Assembly: GCF_947623445.1 (NCBI RefSeq)
Contig: NC_135240.1
Location: 10,292,001 to 10,356,000, forward strand
Length of the DNA: 64,000 bases
Reading direction: 5' to 3'
Origin: Clavelina lepadiformis
Taxonomy: Eukaryota; Chordata; Ascidiacea; Aplousobranchia; Clavelinidae
In this document: in pieces, positions 24,869 through 41,116 of the stretch
How the letters are laid out: each line of letters begins with the position of its first letter
How positions within the stretch are numbered: the first letter of the stretch is position 1
Notes under the pieces: generated by a model
Seen by the model: only the letters and a program-made list of their open reading frames with translations
Database searches by the model: none
Told to the model about the DNA's origin: nothing
Made by a program: the position numbers and the translations under genes

Positions 24869-25411
24869 ATGGGTTCAGTTTTCAGCAGTCTTTTCAGCTC
24901 ACTGTTTGGTCAGCGGGAACGACGTATTTTAATTTTGGGTTTAGATGGTGCAGGCAAAACCACCATCCTATACAAACTGCAAGTTGGTGAGGTGGTGACA
25001 ACAATTCCAACAATTGGATTTAACGTAGAGACACTGACTTACAAAAACCTAAAGTTCCAGGTGTGGGACTTGGGTGGACAAACAAGTATAAGACCATACT
25101 GGAGATGCTACTACAGCAACACAGATGCAATCATCTATGTTGTTGACAGCATGGATAAAGATCGCATGAGCACATCAAAGCAAGAATTGGTCAGCATGTT
25201 GGAAGAAGAAGAGTTAAAGAAAGCGATACTTGTGGTTTTTGCTAACAAGCAAGACTTGGATGGTGCGCTGACAGAAACAGAAGTAGCAAAAGAGCTGGGT
25301 TTAGCGGCAATTAAGGATAGAAAGTGGCAAATTTTTAAGACAAGTGCTGTAAAAAGCATAGGACTTGAGACTGCGATGGACTGGCTGGTTACAGCGGTTC
25401 AGTCACAGTGA
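24869..25411 (+). CDS. ARL1: ARL1, Arf-like small GTPase
   Basis: Arf-family GTPase of the trans-Golgi that recruits GRIP-domain golgins. It has 180 residues, close to the 181 of human ARL1, and is very similar throughout. Gly2 for N-myristoylation follows the start ([14 protein letters not shown]). Nucleotide-binding motifs are GLDGAGKT (24-31), the switch I region TTIPTIGFN, switch II WDLGGQ, and NKQD. The block [20 protein letters not shown] is the ARL1 hallmark. The coding region is a single exon, whereas vertebrate ARL1 is split. A T-rich acceptor at 24828 suggests an intron in the 5' UTR, which argues against a dead retrocopy. All motifs are intact. AATAAA lies at 25875. Confidence 0.97.
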   Translation: MGSVFSSLFSSLFGQRERRILILGLDGAGKTTILYKLQVGEVVTTIPTIGFNVETLTYKNLKFQVWDLGGQTSIRPYWRCYYSNTDAIIYVVDSMDKDRMSTSKQELVSMLEEEELKKAILVVFANKQDLDGALTETEVAKELGLAAIKDRKWQIFKTSAVKSIGLETAMDWLVTAVQSQ

Positions 25412-25874
25412 CCTTTTTTTCTTTGTTTTCGTATTTAAAAGATTTTATATTTAACTGTTATTAATATGCAGTTAGTTCATCTGTATTCAGGCCAAGTGTG
25501 CAAATTATTTTGGAGTCAATAGATGTAAAGGTTTTGTTAAAGCGCTCAACTTAACCGGTGAAGGAGAAACTTAAAAACCATATATTATGGTTGTTTATAT
25601 TTTGTGTTGTTATTGAAGCCTTGTACAGTTGAACTAGTCTATATAATATAAATTTACAGTAGTTTGTTAGTCTGTGGTTTCCCACAATTTTACTGTACGA
25701 TTAAAATCAGTTGTTAAATAATAATAGGCCATGATCTAGACTAGACGGTGCTAGATGAATCGTGTCTGACATTATTTTGAATTGCCATTACACATTAATT
25801 TTGAGTTCAGGTTTTATGTGGTACGCATAATATCAGTTTAAATTGATCAAGCACTTGGTTTATAATTCTGCTGA

Positions 25875-25880
25875 AATAAA
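25875..25880 (+). other. Poly(A) signal, probably of ARL1
   Basis: AATAAA about 465 bases past the ARL1 stop. Confidence 0.4.
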
Positions 25881-28036
25881 ATCGTTAATATTTTGAGGAT
25901 ACATCCATACCCAAGCACGAGCTGATGAAATTTTTCAAATATTAATCAGATGACAAAAAATTTTTATAAATGCAACTTGTTTCCGAAAAGTACTTTGCTT
26001 GCCATATTGCCTATTTAATAGTGGCCAATATCATGGGATGTTTGTATTTTGATAAAATGATGGTACTTCAGAACTAGATCAGTTATTGTATTGTGCAGTG
26101 ATAGACAGGCAGTTTAATACATTATAGCTGTATAACCTTTTACAGCATGTCAATGTTAGCTATGCTCGTAATAACCTATGGCAATAATGATTTACGCCTT
26201 CCACTAGGAAAGTTTCCTGTAAATACTGAAACAGTTGTCTTATGATAGATTTCAAGCTGTTCCATTTAACAAAATACAACTGTTTGTTTTCAGAGATAAT
26301 CAAAAAATATCATATCAAGCATGTTACGTTAACTAACGAATATTGTAGCAATATGAAATATGCATCCAAACAGGTTATAACGCTGTATAGCAAAACCAAT
26401 AGAATGCAATGCAATACCAATAGAAACAGGTTAGGTAACAGAGCTTGTATTGAACCAATTAATTTGGAAACTTACAGATATGTTTATGTCCTATTCTTTG
26501 TTAACCTGGTGATTAATAAAAGTATCACAAAACCATAACAAAGATTTTGTTAAAGTAATAAATTACATGAATAATAGTAGAGAACTGAAACCCAATACGT
26601 ATGCTGATAAATAGCAATGACTTAACAATAACCAGGTGAATGTGTATTGTGCTACAAATGTAACAGTTATTATAAATACTGAAGCATTAATAGTTATCTA
26701 ACTTTACACTTCTTGGTAAGAAAAAAAATTTATAAACAGAATGCATTTCTAATATAGCTTGAAACATAAACTAAAGCATTTGTACATTACACGAGATTGA
26801 GATCTTCATTTGCGCTTAGCGCATCGGTCACCTTTGTGATGTAGAGCATTCAATAATTTGAGCATGATTATAACAAGAAACAAAAAATGCTTTGCACAAT
26901 GTGATATTCTAGGAAATATGTCAATGATGTATTATATTAGATGCATGTGAAGAAACACATTAGTGATTAAGTGGTAAGTATGCTAAGGTTATGTCTGTGT
27001 CATGCAAAAGTAATGTTAACCAAAATATATACAATGTCATTAACCATTACTTAAAAAATGGCTTCGTGAACACCATGTTCTTGCTCAGAATGCACTGAAG
27101 TATATGATTTTACAATATTATTCAATACTCACAGACACTTAATAGCACTGATTGTTTGAGCGACACACTAAATACAATGCATGATCATTTCATGGTAAAA
27201 AGGTTCACACCATTTGAAATCTGCTCACAGAAAATAACATCAGCTTGCATGAAGTTAAAATAGTACCACACAAATTAGACCTTAAAACGATTACCAAAAA
27301 CGTGTCATAACATAATATGAAACACTTGAAATGCGAATATATTTAGCAGCATTAAAAGTGATGAATCTATTATTGCAAGTTAATCATTATTATCAGTTTT
27401 ACAAGGTTTGGTGGATAAAGAAAACCACTTCCAAACATTGTCATATGCATCGCAGCACCAAGGACAGGCTTAAATAGAAAGCACTCAGCAAAAATAACCT
27501 ACAAAAAATGATCTGAAAGACTGAAATTTCTGCAGTCAGAAGGCACTGCAAAATAAGCACTTAGCATATTAATCAAGTAAGGATTAAAATTAAAAGGTTT
27601 GTATATACAAAGGTAAAATGACCACCGCACCTTGAGGTGATAAAGCAACTGCGGTTCATCTCATTCCGGAAGAAAACAGTATACAATTCATTTTCTTCTA
27701 GTCGCAATTGCAAAACATGGCGTAAAGGATATAGCAATAAAAATATGAGAAATAAAACTTGTCTACAATCACAAAACAATAAAGTAACGTTAGTCACAAT
27801 GCCAGAGTAGCCTCTCACAATTGGGTTATATGTTCCGTATTTTCAAAGAGTAAAGAACATCAAAAATAATACAAATAACATGAAGATTGTGCATGTATTT
27901 CAGATGTTTAATGACTGTACTATGTAACTTAAACCGGCATTTAGTTTAAGACGATCATTGATTGATTGATTGTACACAAATCATGGCTTACGTACAAAAG
28001 TGCGCACAAATGACAACACTACATCATCAAAATACT
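25881..28036. other. Intergenic stretch between convergent ARL1 and aPKC
   Basis: AT-rich with scattered short open frames only. A 98-codon plus-strand frame at 26242 is the longest and shows no recognisable motif. Confidence 0.4.
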
Positions 28037-28042
28037 TTTATT
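28037..28042 (-). other. Poly(A) signal of aPKC
   Basis: AATAAA on the minus strand, about 240 bases past the aPKC stop. Confidence 0.5.
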
Positions 28043-28284
28043 TATGAACAAGAGAAAATTTTCAATGTCTGTTGAACAAAGTGGGGCATTAATTACTTAC
28101 TGCAAATTGCAATTTTGATGCTTTGGGATGTGCATGAGTGTACCAAGAGAGGTAGATGGAGACTGACCCAAAACGCAATTTTGTGCATGGGATTGTACCA
28201 GTGCAGTGGAGCTGAGTGCATTGTGCAGTAACCGAAAGCTTACGTACCAACACAAAAATTGTCTTGTGCAAAACGTAGGTTGGA

Positions 28285-32626
<4,342 letters not shown>

Positions 32627-33466
32627 AGTACAAAACTTATGTACAGTTAACACTTTACAAATTACAACATAACCTTTTATTATTGATGTCACCTATGTAT
32701 AGGCTAAAAATGAAGTGTATCTTTTGCTCAAAACAATATGCTAAAACAAAGTCCTACAGAGCTGTAAATTACTAAACTTGTAATTAAGAACTGATATCAG
32801 ACTAAAAACTTTTTGGTAAGTGGAATTTATCAACTGCTCAGTTTAATCTTATTTGTATACTTTGGGTAAAAACTTGCATTATGTGCTCGTCATTTGTAAC
32901 ACATAGGCCTGAAGAATTTGGAAAAATAACTAGCCCAAAACAGCCAGCACTACCAAAATTCATCTTTGTTCAAACTGAAATCTAAAAGAATATTAGCAAT
33001 GATTCTTGGCTTATTGTCTTAAATTTAAAGTTTATTGTTTGTTAATAAATTGATGACTTTTTGTTATACACTCCCATGCTATTGCTATTGTGCCTATTTT
33101 TAAACAGATATTACTTGATCAAGCCACTTAGATCAATGATCACGTATGGGCAAAACAGGTTTGCAAACAACAAAATGCTGGCGATGACAACACAATTAGT
33201 AATATAAAGCGTGTACCAGCACTATGTCACAAATGCCATACATATTTATATGGACATTTATTGCAGAAAACCTGTCTGTTTTGGCCTTTGGAGTCAATAA
33301 AGTTTATGCACCAAGTTCCACAATGCATGGAGTTATCAACTTCAGTGCATGTACTAGAATATATTATGTTGCAATATTACCTATTGGTTTATTCTTATAA
33401 ATTTATACAAAAGTTATTGTCTGAGGATGAAAACAATGATATTCCTAGTAGTGAATAGCTTTAGAA

Positions 33467-33765
33467 CAGTGGTTCCCAACCTTTTTTGGTGTTGGGGCCG
33501 AATTTCAAACTTCAGAGTACGTATAGAGCTGCATGAAAACACTCAAGTAATTAGAACGAAAATTTTAAAGCATGTACCAACGAATAGCAACACTAACAAG
33601 AAAAATAACACAAATCAATTTAATGTCCAACTTGACTCCAACTGACAAGTCAAAAAATAATCGCCCTAACTATTATAAATACATTTTTTATATTTTTTGT
33701 GGGATTTTCAGGGGTCAATGAGAGCTGCAAGAAGGTTAGCTTGGAGCCGCGGTTGGGAATCACTG
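33467..33765. mobile_element. hAT-type MITE, 299 bp
   Basis: Inverted ends CAGTGGTTCCCAACC and CAGTGATTCCCAACC (14 of 15), with perfect 8-bp duplications CTTTAGAA at 33459-33466 and 33766-33773. No transposase frame. Confidence 0.9.
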
Positions 33766-33785
33766 CTTTAGAATGAATAACTTTT

Positions 33786-34030
33786 GGCTGCTACTATTTC
33801 ACTGGAAAAAATTGTACATTTAAAGCTCTTTTTACAGTTTCTTAGTATCCTAACTTGAATATTATATCAAAGTAACCTAAGCCTAACCAAAATCTACCTT
33901 TCAATCTAAATCGAACTTACATTAAACCCAAATAACTAAAATCAAGTTTTTGCATACCAATTCCCCCAACTTAACGACCCATCTTTAACTATGAGCTGTG
34001 TGAGTTACTTTCGGTGAAATAGTCACCCTC
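33786..34030. mobile_element. MULE-like MITE, copy 2
   Basis: The 9-bp flanks are ATAACTTTT (33777-33785) and ATAGTTTTT (34031-34039), 7 of 9 matching. Inner end motif ACTATTTCAC lies seven bases from each tip. The interior matches copies at 9976 and 46598. It begins only 12 bases after the duplication of the neighbouring hAT MITE. Confidence 0.7.
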
Positions 34031-35240
34031 ATAGTTTTTTGGAATGTAGTGGACAAGTTGTTGTTAGTGAACAATCTTTTGTACCAGGGCGCATACAAGA
34101 AAATCCCTATCACTTGCCTAAACGGCAAATAACTCAGATAGCACTTTCATTGATAATGTTAACGGGTGTAGGATAAACCAAACCACTGTAAAATAAGAAC
34201 TAGGCAACATATTTTCAAATTTTTGTTTATTGTGCAAAGGAATCCACATGCAACTCACCTGAGCAAAATCTTTTCAATCCAATGCTCGGAACGTTTTAAA
34301 TTTAAAAAAAATCAAAGTTGGTTAATAGTTTCCATTGTTAAGTACAAGCGATCGAAAAATTTTGCCATCAAAAAATGGCAGCAGTAACTCAGAAAGGGTC
34401 TATTACCGGTTATTGTAATTGATAAATTTAACAATGTAACCACTAACCAGCATGGATCTGTTTATTGAACCAACACAGATCTGTTTTATCTTCACTCTGA
34501 TTTATAATAAATAAACAAAGAAAAGCTGGTTGTTTGAACGCCAACTTATAATAGATAAACAAAGAATTTAAGCTTCGGGGCACGCCAATCCGCCATCACG
34601 GAAAAACTTGCTTCTTTGGACGCACCATTTCAGATTCACAACTAGGCCTACCATACTTACCAGTCGGGCCGGTGAATCAGTACAGAACCATCGTCAATCA
34701 CTGGCTAATTATAACAGAAAACTTCTTAAATTTCAGTACTGTTGATTACATTACCTAAGTTTAACTTTTTATCTAAATTTAATACCAGTTTAATCCTAAA
34801 CGACCAAAATCAACTTTTCACATGATAGCCTATCCTTAATTTAACCCCTATTAAATCCTATTTTTAACAATACCCTACTCTGGCTGCATAGGGTGAAAAT
34901 GAAACAGGCCAATGAGGAATGAGGATGGAGGCGAGTCCATTCCCTAGACTACGATAGGTGTTTGCATACCACAAATATGCTCCTATAGGCGTTACCCTTT
35001 TCACTTTCAATTATGAAATTGATGGAATTGTTGAAACTCGAATTGTCAATTCTCTCGGCAATAAAAGCTCATTGATTTTCTACATATTACAAAAGTAGAT
35101 TCAAAAAGCTTGTGCATGAATAACATTTTACATACAACACTTTATTGCGCATATCATGCAAGCTAACTGCCAAAACGAAAAACATTGATGTTTCAAAGAT
35201 TTTGTTATAATACCCGCTGTATTCAAACTTTCGCAGAAGT

Positions 35241-37063
35241 TTAGAAAATCAGTTTACAAAAATCATACAGTATTGTTGTTTTGGTTTTCACAGGTATCAT
35301 TCCTAAGGTATGCAATATTTGCGCTTCCCTGCAAAAATAAAAATCTTTTTCCATTAAATAAGAATAACATTTTGATACGTGTTTATATTCTATTAGTACT
35401 GTGTTAACATTATAGGTATTCAATAAATATTTTTTTATACATATTATCGCTAAATGTGCATTGCATTGTGTTCAGTATTATATAAATAGCATACTCTAAA
35501 AGTATCCAATTCATACGCATTGATTTTTGGTTCTCGGTATAACTAGCGGAGTGTGACCAATGTGACGTTAGTGTTTACAGAGTCGTGACACCGCCCACAG
35601 CGGGCAGAGAGACTTTGTAGACTAATAGTATTAGGCCTAATTGTTTTGCTCTCGCTTACTGTACGGTACTTGTAGTAACTTCCTGCGCTTTTCTAATACT
35701 GAAATCGGGATTAGTGCATGTGGTTGAAAAGTTAGAATATGAAAAATACTATCAGATTTCAACTCTAAACCAAGTTTCAAAGAAAAGAAATAAACTGTGT
35801 AGACAAGCAATTTACAGTGACCTGAGAGCTTGCGCCGACAATAATTTTATTCTGCAGTTGTTTGTGCGTAGTATCATGTCATACATTACTGTTTAAAGTG
35901 CGACTGGTTACCAGATAGTTGCTAACTGTATGCTGCAATGGATCGAGATTGGACTACCGATGAGTGGAATAACTGGTGGAAAAATCCGGGAGAACGGCCG
36001 GATGACGATCAAATGGAAGGAGAGCATACTGAAGGTGAACATGGCGATGATTGCGATTATGCTCCCACTCTTAGCGAAATGCTAGTCAAGCATAAAAACT
36101 TGCTCTTCTCGCAAGGTCAAAGTTCACGAATGTTTGTGACATTCTGCGGAAAAGCGTTGGAACTGAAGTGGCTTGCAGAGCAAGGTCAGATAGTGGTGGG
36201 TAACGACTGTTCCGAATTTGCACTTGAAACTTACATGAAAGAGCAGCACATAGAATATGAGACTATAAAACAAGATCCCTTCGTAGTTTTTAAAGGAAAG
36301 TCACTGCCTCTTGCGTTGTACGCTGGCAACTTCTTTGACTTCAAGCCGGACACAGCTGGGGATAAGTTTGATTGTGTGTGGGACAGCGCTTCTTTCCAAT
36401 CAACGGGCATATCGGATAGACAACGTTATGTGGAAACTATTGTGTCTCTCATGAAACCAGGAGCCAAGTATCTTTTGAGCATCACTGACTTTAAGGGTCT
36501 TGAGAAGTGGAAGGGGCCGCCGTACCATATCACAGATGAAATTGTGGAAGAAACTTTTGGTCGCTTTTTGAAGTGGAAGGTCATTGACCAAAATCCCTGG
36601 GGCCCATACATGGAAAGAATCTTTTTTCTAGAAATGAAATAAACGCATCCAGTTGTGTTAGGCTACCACTGGAAACAAATGAAGCATGATGTAAATTGCA
36701 TTTAACAATTATTTAGCCTACTCATTTCTGTCGCAAAATACTTGTTTTTGGATTAACTCAGCTCCTTAGATTGCCGTTGCATTAAGCTCATGAAAAACGT
36801 TGCATCATAAAGGAATTTGTAATTATTTCAAAGTATTATTCGCCTCACGCATAAAACGCCAAGGAAAATGCTAAGATCATCTTTAAAATGCAAGGAATTG
36901 AGCTTATATCTGCAATAGTAGGATTAATCGTCTAACAAGAAGTAAGTCCTGGGCTTCTGTATACTCACCTATCTGTCAATCCGAAAGGTGGCATCAAAGG
37001 TTCATTTCCACCAGGAATCCATTTGGCACGGTTGAAAAGCTTAGCATTGAAGATCTTGACCAT
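35241..37063 (-). CDS. Tentative 60-residue protein, two exons
   Basis: Not recognised. Exon 1 (37063-36969) starts at an ATG and reads MVKIFNAKLFNRAKWIPGG then NEPLMPPFGLTDR, a convincing protein-like sequence with a strong donor (GTGAGT). Exon 2 (35328-35241) follows a good acceptor (TTTTTGCAG) in the right phase and adds EAQILHTLGMIPVKTKTTI and ten further residues. The basic, aromatic N-terminus would suit a small mitochondrial protein, but this is a guess. The intron (35329-36968) holds the TPMT-family gene on the other strand. Exon 1 is more believable than exon 2, which may belong elsewhere or be chance. Confidence 0.4.
35938..36642 (+). CDS. TPMT: Thiopurine S-methyltransferase family protein
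   Basis: SAM-dependent methyltransferase of the TPMT family; the physiological substrate is unknown from sequence. Single exon, 234 residues (human TPMT 245). The aromatic N-terminus DWTTDEWNNWWKNPGERP fits the family's W-rich opening. The SAM-binding core includes MFVTFCGKALELKWLAEQG (compare human FFPLCGKAVEMKWFADRG), the acidic end of strand 2 in VVGNDCSEFAL, and FDCVWDSASFQS, followed by the GPPYHI block that matches human GPPFYV. An acidic, Gly/Glu-rich insertion lies at about residues 26-38. The start ATG is the first in frame. The TAA overlaps an AATAAA hexamer. It sits inside the intron of a tentative minus-strand gene. Confidence 0.9.
   Translation: MDRDWTTDEWNNWWKNPGERPDDDQMEGEHTEGEHGDDCDYAPTLSEMLVKHKNLLFSQGQSSRMFVTFCGKALELKWLAEQGQIVVGNDCSEFALETYMKEQHIEYETIKQDPFVVFKGKSLPLALYAGNFFDFKPDTAGDKFDCVWDSASFQSTGISDRQRYVETIVSLMKPGAKYLLSITDFKGLEKWKGPPYHITDEIVEETFGRFLKWKVIDQNPWGPYMERIFFLEMK
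36638..36643 (+). other. Poly(A) hexamer overlapping the TPMT-like stop codon
   Basis: AATAAA includes the stop TAA at 36640-36642. If used, the 3' UTR would be only some 10-30 bases. Confidence 0.35.
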
Positions 37064-37295
37064 TTCACAAATATTTGAGAAGAATAAATAATGCATAAAC
37101 GTATACGGCTATTAATAATTCAAAAGTAAATGAGTCACAAACGGTTTATTGGTCTAGACTTGGCGCGTTGACTGTTTTCTCGTAATCATGCATTCACGTT
37201 GCAAAATGCGGAATGCCAGGTTGCATTAGTTTCCAAGTTGTCGTTTAAAAAATACAAACCCAGTGCTAAGCAAAGTCTATCGGTCTATCCTAACT

Positions 37296-37826
37296 CAGGA
37301 CCAGATTTGGGGGGCGCGCTCGCACTAATTTTTAGTCAGCTCCATTGTGTCACAAATGAGCAAATATAGACTGATGTATGATGCAAAAATAGACTTACCG
37401 GTATTCATCAAATTTAAAGCGGTATTTGAAGCGCAAAAAAACAAAATTTTCACGATTTGCCCATTTTAGGCAAAGTAGACAGGCACCAGAGCTTGAGAAT
37501 CAATTTTTATTATTTTTTGGTTCCCAAAATTTGCCACTGCATGCTACCTTCACACAGTTGTACTTGCTAACGCAATATTACAGTGATGGTTATCAATATT
37601 TTAATACTTTTACGCTGACCCTGTTATTATGCATAGGCTAGTTGCGCAATTCTTTATCGATTGAACAATAACAGCAGTAGAGGTGAGTCTAGTTAGACCT
37701 ACAAAAATGTGTTAGAATTCATAAAGCTAAACTTGGCGTATATGCGCTTATGTTATAATTTTATTAATGAAGGGGCCCCCACCAATGCTTGGCCCCAGTT
37801 TACACCACCATGTAAATCCGGCGCTG
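37296..37826. mobile_element. hAT-type MITE, 531 bp
   Basis: Inverted ends CAGGACCAGATTT and CAGCGCCGGATTT (10 of 13), with 8-bp flanks TCCTAACT (37288-37295) and TCATAACT (37827-37834), one mismatch. The interior contains a GGGGCCCCC tract near the right end. No transposase frame. Confidence 0.75.
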
Positions 37827-39185
37827 TCATAACTGGATGCAATATGCGTCGTGATTAGTAACAAATGTACTCAACCAGTTCTATTCGACGTGAAGGGAAT
37901 CGGAAATAAAGTTTGTCGGTATAAAACACGAATGACACAGGCCTAAACTGACACATAACAGTAATGCAGGCATTGTAGATTTATCCAATTTACAACCAAA
38001 GCTATGTCAAGGTCGTCAATGATTGAAACAGTATTCGTGGATTCTCGTGTTAGTCTCGTTTCTACTTTCGTCACTGACCGCAGGTAGAACGAATGAAAAC
38101 ACTCTTGTAGAAAAAAACAACCAAAATTTGAAGAAACATATTCAAATAAGTTATGAATTGCTTTAAGTAGGCTTAGGCCTTAGCGCGTCGCTAGCTATGA
38201 AAAAATGTTTTGTATTGTTCATTTTACGTTTCAGGCTTCAAACGGCTGCAGCCTTTCATAGGTTTCTCAAGTGCATGACAAACACCATCTCGTTTACAAA
38301 GCCACAGAGTTGTTAAGGATCAAGTAGGTATTAATTAAGCCCCATTATCAAAACGGCATTCTGGAACACTCAAAGGCAAACTTTGCGAGGTAGGCAATAA
38401 TACAAACGGAAGCAATACGTACGAATGTCAACAACACGATTTGGAAATGGTCTAAGACTCGGTCAAAGTTTTACTCAAGGCCAGTTGACCTACTGTGCAA
38501 AACAGTTTGCGACAAATGTTGATTTTGTTAAGGTGTAGGGCTGTAGGCTATAAACTAATTTCAGTAGTATTGTTTACAAAGTTTAGTTACAGAAACAAAT
38601 ACCGTACGCCTGTACAGGTGCAGCAATTCAGAAAAACTTGAAGGGCATTTCTAAACTTTTGCTGTCAGCCTAAGGCTTTTTAAGTCATAAAAAATGTGAA
38701 ATTGATTGTTTTAATCTGACACTGCTAAACTTGAATCGTTTGGGATTAGTAAAGGTATATTTACTACGTCGTTTTCACTGATCTCTTAGTTAGGCTTATA
38801 CTGTTGTAAAGCGTTTTAAATCCAGAGTAGGTAGATAACTTAACATGTGGGCTAATAGATAAAGCCATATATAACATTTTATTTTGCTGTAGTAGTCTGG
38901 TTGATTACTTTTTCTCCCACGGGTTTGATATTCTTTACCACAATTTATGCAGCAAAATTGTTTTGTCCTGCATTTAGCATATTTATCAACTTACAGTAGA
39001 AACCCTATAAACAAGCCTTAAGATGTTCACTGAATTAATTGTTTTGAAAGCAACCCAGGAACGCAACGTGTTAACGCTGGCTTTTAATATCCAATGCAAA
39101 GGGGCAAGTTTGCGCATGGCGTATAACGTAAACGGTTTATTGGAAAATGCCGTGAGGATGACGTTTTGTTGTTGTTGCGCTAAAC

Positions 39186-39690
39186 CAGGGGTGTCCAACT
39201 CAATCGCACCAAGGGCCAAAACTGAAAACTTATTTAACCCCGCGGGCCGATAGGACAAAACTTGATTAAACGTTTCGTGACACGAGTACAAGAATTGGAA
39301 CAGGCAGCGAAACAGCACCAAATTTTTGATGTTTTTGACTATTTTTGACTGGGCTATTTTTGATTATTCTTCTCTTACATCATTAATTCATTATGTTTCA
39401 TTCCTCTCCTTGCAAAAGCATTAAAAAATTAACAAACAATAATGAAAAAAGCAGCCCAGATTACTAGTGTTAGAATAAATCGATTTATTCTATCCTATGA
39501 TGGGGCAACTGCTGTGATGCTGTATTGTGAGATTTGTTAAAATCTTGTTACTTGCTTGGAAAAAGTAAGTTATACTGTACAATAATCTCGCGGGCCGGAA
39601 ATAGTTCAATATATAAAATAACATTGCGGGCCAAATTTTATTGTAAAGTGGGCCGGATGTGGCCCGCGGGCCGGGAGTTTGACACCTATG
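39186..39690. mobile_element. hAT-type MITE, 505 bp
   Basis: Ends CAGGGGTGTCCAACTC and, inverted, CATAGGTGTCAAACTC (13 of 16), with perfect 8-bp duplications CGCTAAAC at 39178-39185 and 39691-39698. GCGGGCCG-rich arms recur near both ends. This end sequence is a widespread hAT type in animals. Confidence 0.88.
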
Positions 39691-40028
39691 CGCTAAACAT
39701 TTGAGCCGCTTGGGTACAATGCACGCACTTGTGTTCTTTTTGAGCGCGGTGCACCGTTACTTGCCTTGTTTCTTTCCCACTACAACACCTTTTTGATAAA
39801 TGACGTCATGTAGTAAATGATGCAACTGCGCAGCAAACGTAACTTGCAGATAAATGGCACCGGTCATGAAACTGTTAAAATGAAGCGTAACAATCGTTAC
39901 TCTTTCAATTGTAGGATTTTATTTTTGGAATGTCACTGAAACTTAAGGCGTTTGGAAGAGCCGAGCATGGTAATTGCTGTTTGCAAGTTACTGCATGATG
40001 AGCATTGTAGGGTTGCAATAGGTGGAAA

Positions 40029-41116
40029 ATGAATAACGATGACTGTGCGGTAAGTCTACGTATTTATGCAATTTACTCAGGGTTAGTGTAGCCTAACTAG
40101 ATCTAACCAAAATACCAATTCAGTGAACTTGCATGCTTACACGTGTGTCCAGAAAATATACATCTCCAAAAAATATTTCAAATGCGGTGTAAAAATTAAA
40201 GACTCGCAATATAATGATCTATAAGCGTTAATTTTGCAATCGTTCAATGCGATTTTTCAGTTAGCAATTGCCGACCGATGCGTGAAAGATAAAAACCCGA
40301 AGTTATTATCTTTGTTTAGTAACCAACTTAAGTCGGTAAACGACTGTTCCAGCGATGTGTTCGCTGAACATTCGGAAACCGAGCTGACTTTTTGTTCTGT
40401 TTTCTGACCTCTGGCACACATGATGCGCCCTCTAGCCATAAAGATAATTTGCAAGTACATGTCATGACTCTCTTTTGGACAAGAAAAGTTATTTGTTTGT
40501 CTGTTTAGGCCTACTTTATCGGCACAAATTTTGACGATGAGTGGTAACGCCTCAGAATAAAACTTAGTCCTGCGCCTTCTGTATAAATGTTTTTTACTTC
40601 AACTAGCTGTGAGTAATGCTGACATCAGCAAAAAATTTTTTTTACATCGTGCCTTTAACTACCTTGTTAGTCTAGTTACCTATATCGTTAGAGGACCTTT
40701 AGGTCTACGTATGCTCAAAGGTTATTCAAAGAGGCGATATTATTGTACGTCATATGCCGTTATAGACTACTGAATTCCCGCCTTATTATATGTGGATTTA
40801 TGGGTTATGAACCTTCATGTGTCGTCAACTAAATTACTTACACAGCTTCACATTCGGATTAGAAAAATGCGTGCCGCTTGTCAGTTTGCGATAGTCCATA
40901 TTGGGAAATAATTCATCGAATGACACAAATGAGGCTAATTGGTCGACAATTCGGCACAAATTTGAGACGCTTGAACCAATCATGCAGGAAGCATACTGCC
41001 AACGCACTGGATATGACAGGTTAGCACCTCAAGCATCGCGAAATGACTGGAAGTTGCCTTGGCGACGTATACTCAAAAACAATGTTTACGCTGAAGTAAA
41101 GTACCCTCATGAATGA
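40029..41116 (+). CDS. Tentative 80-residue protein, two exons
   Basis: Not recognised. A short exon at 40029-40049 (MNNDDCA) ends in a strong GTAAGT donor. The second exon, 40895-41116, follows a TAG acceptor in the same phase and continues SILGNNSSNDTNEANWSTI to EVKYPHE and TGA. The second exon has mixed, soluble-protein composition with several Trp/Arg residues (NDWKLPWRRILKNN). Without a family match it could be the end of a longer gene or chance. No signal peptide or membrane segment. Confidence 0.35.

Larger units (their letters stand above)
32627..35240. other. Intergenic stretch upstream of aPKC
   Basis: Contains two adjacent MITEs (33467-33765 and 33786-34030). Bases 34740-34880 repeat part of the MULE-like MITE interior in diverged form without its ends. 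The aPKC promoter is presumably near 32700-33400, but I see no defined element. Confidence 0.4.
37064..40028. other. Intergenic stretch
   Basis: Contains the hAT MITEs at 37296 and 39186. The antisense open frames around 38986-39321 lie partly in the latter. No gene supported. Confidence 0.45.

Noticed and set aside
24869-25411. ARL1 as a dead processed copy
   Set aside because: The frame and all GTPase motifs are intact, a 5' UTR acceptor is visible, and no poly(A) tract or flanking duplication was seen.
26242-26538. 98-codon plus-strand frame after ARL1
   Set aside because: AT-driven composition, no motif, no transcript signal; overlaps the presumed 3' flank.
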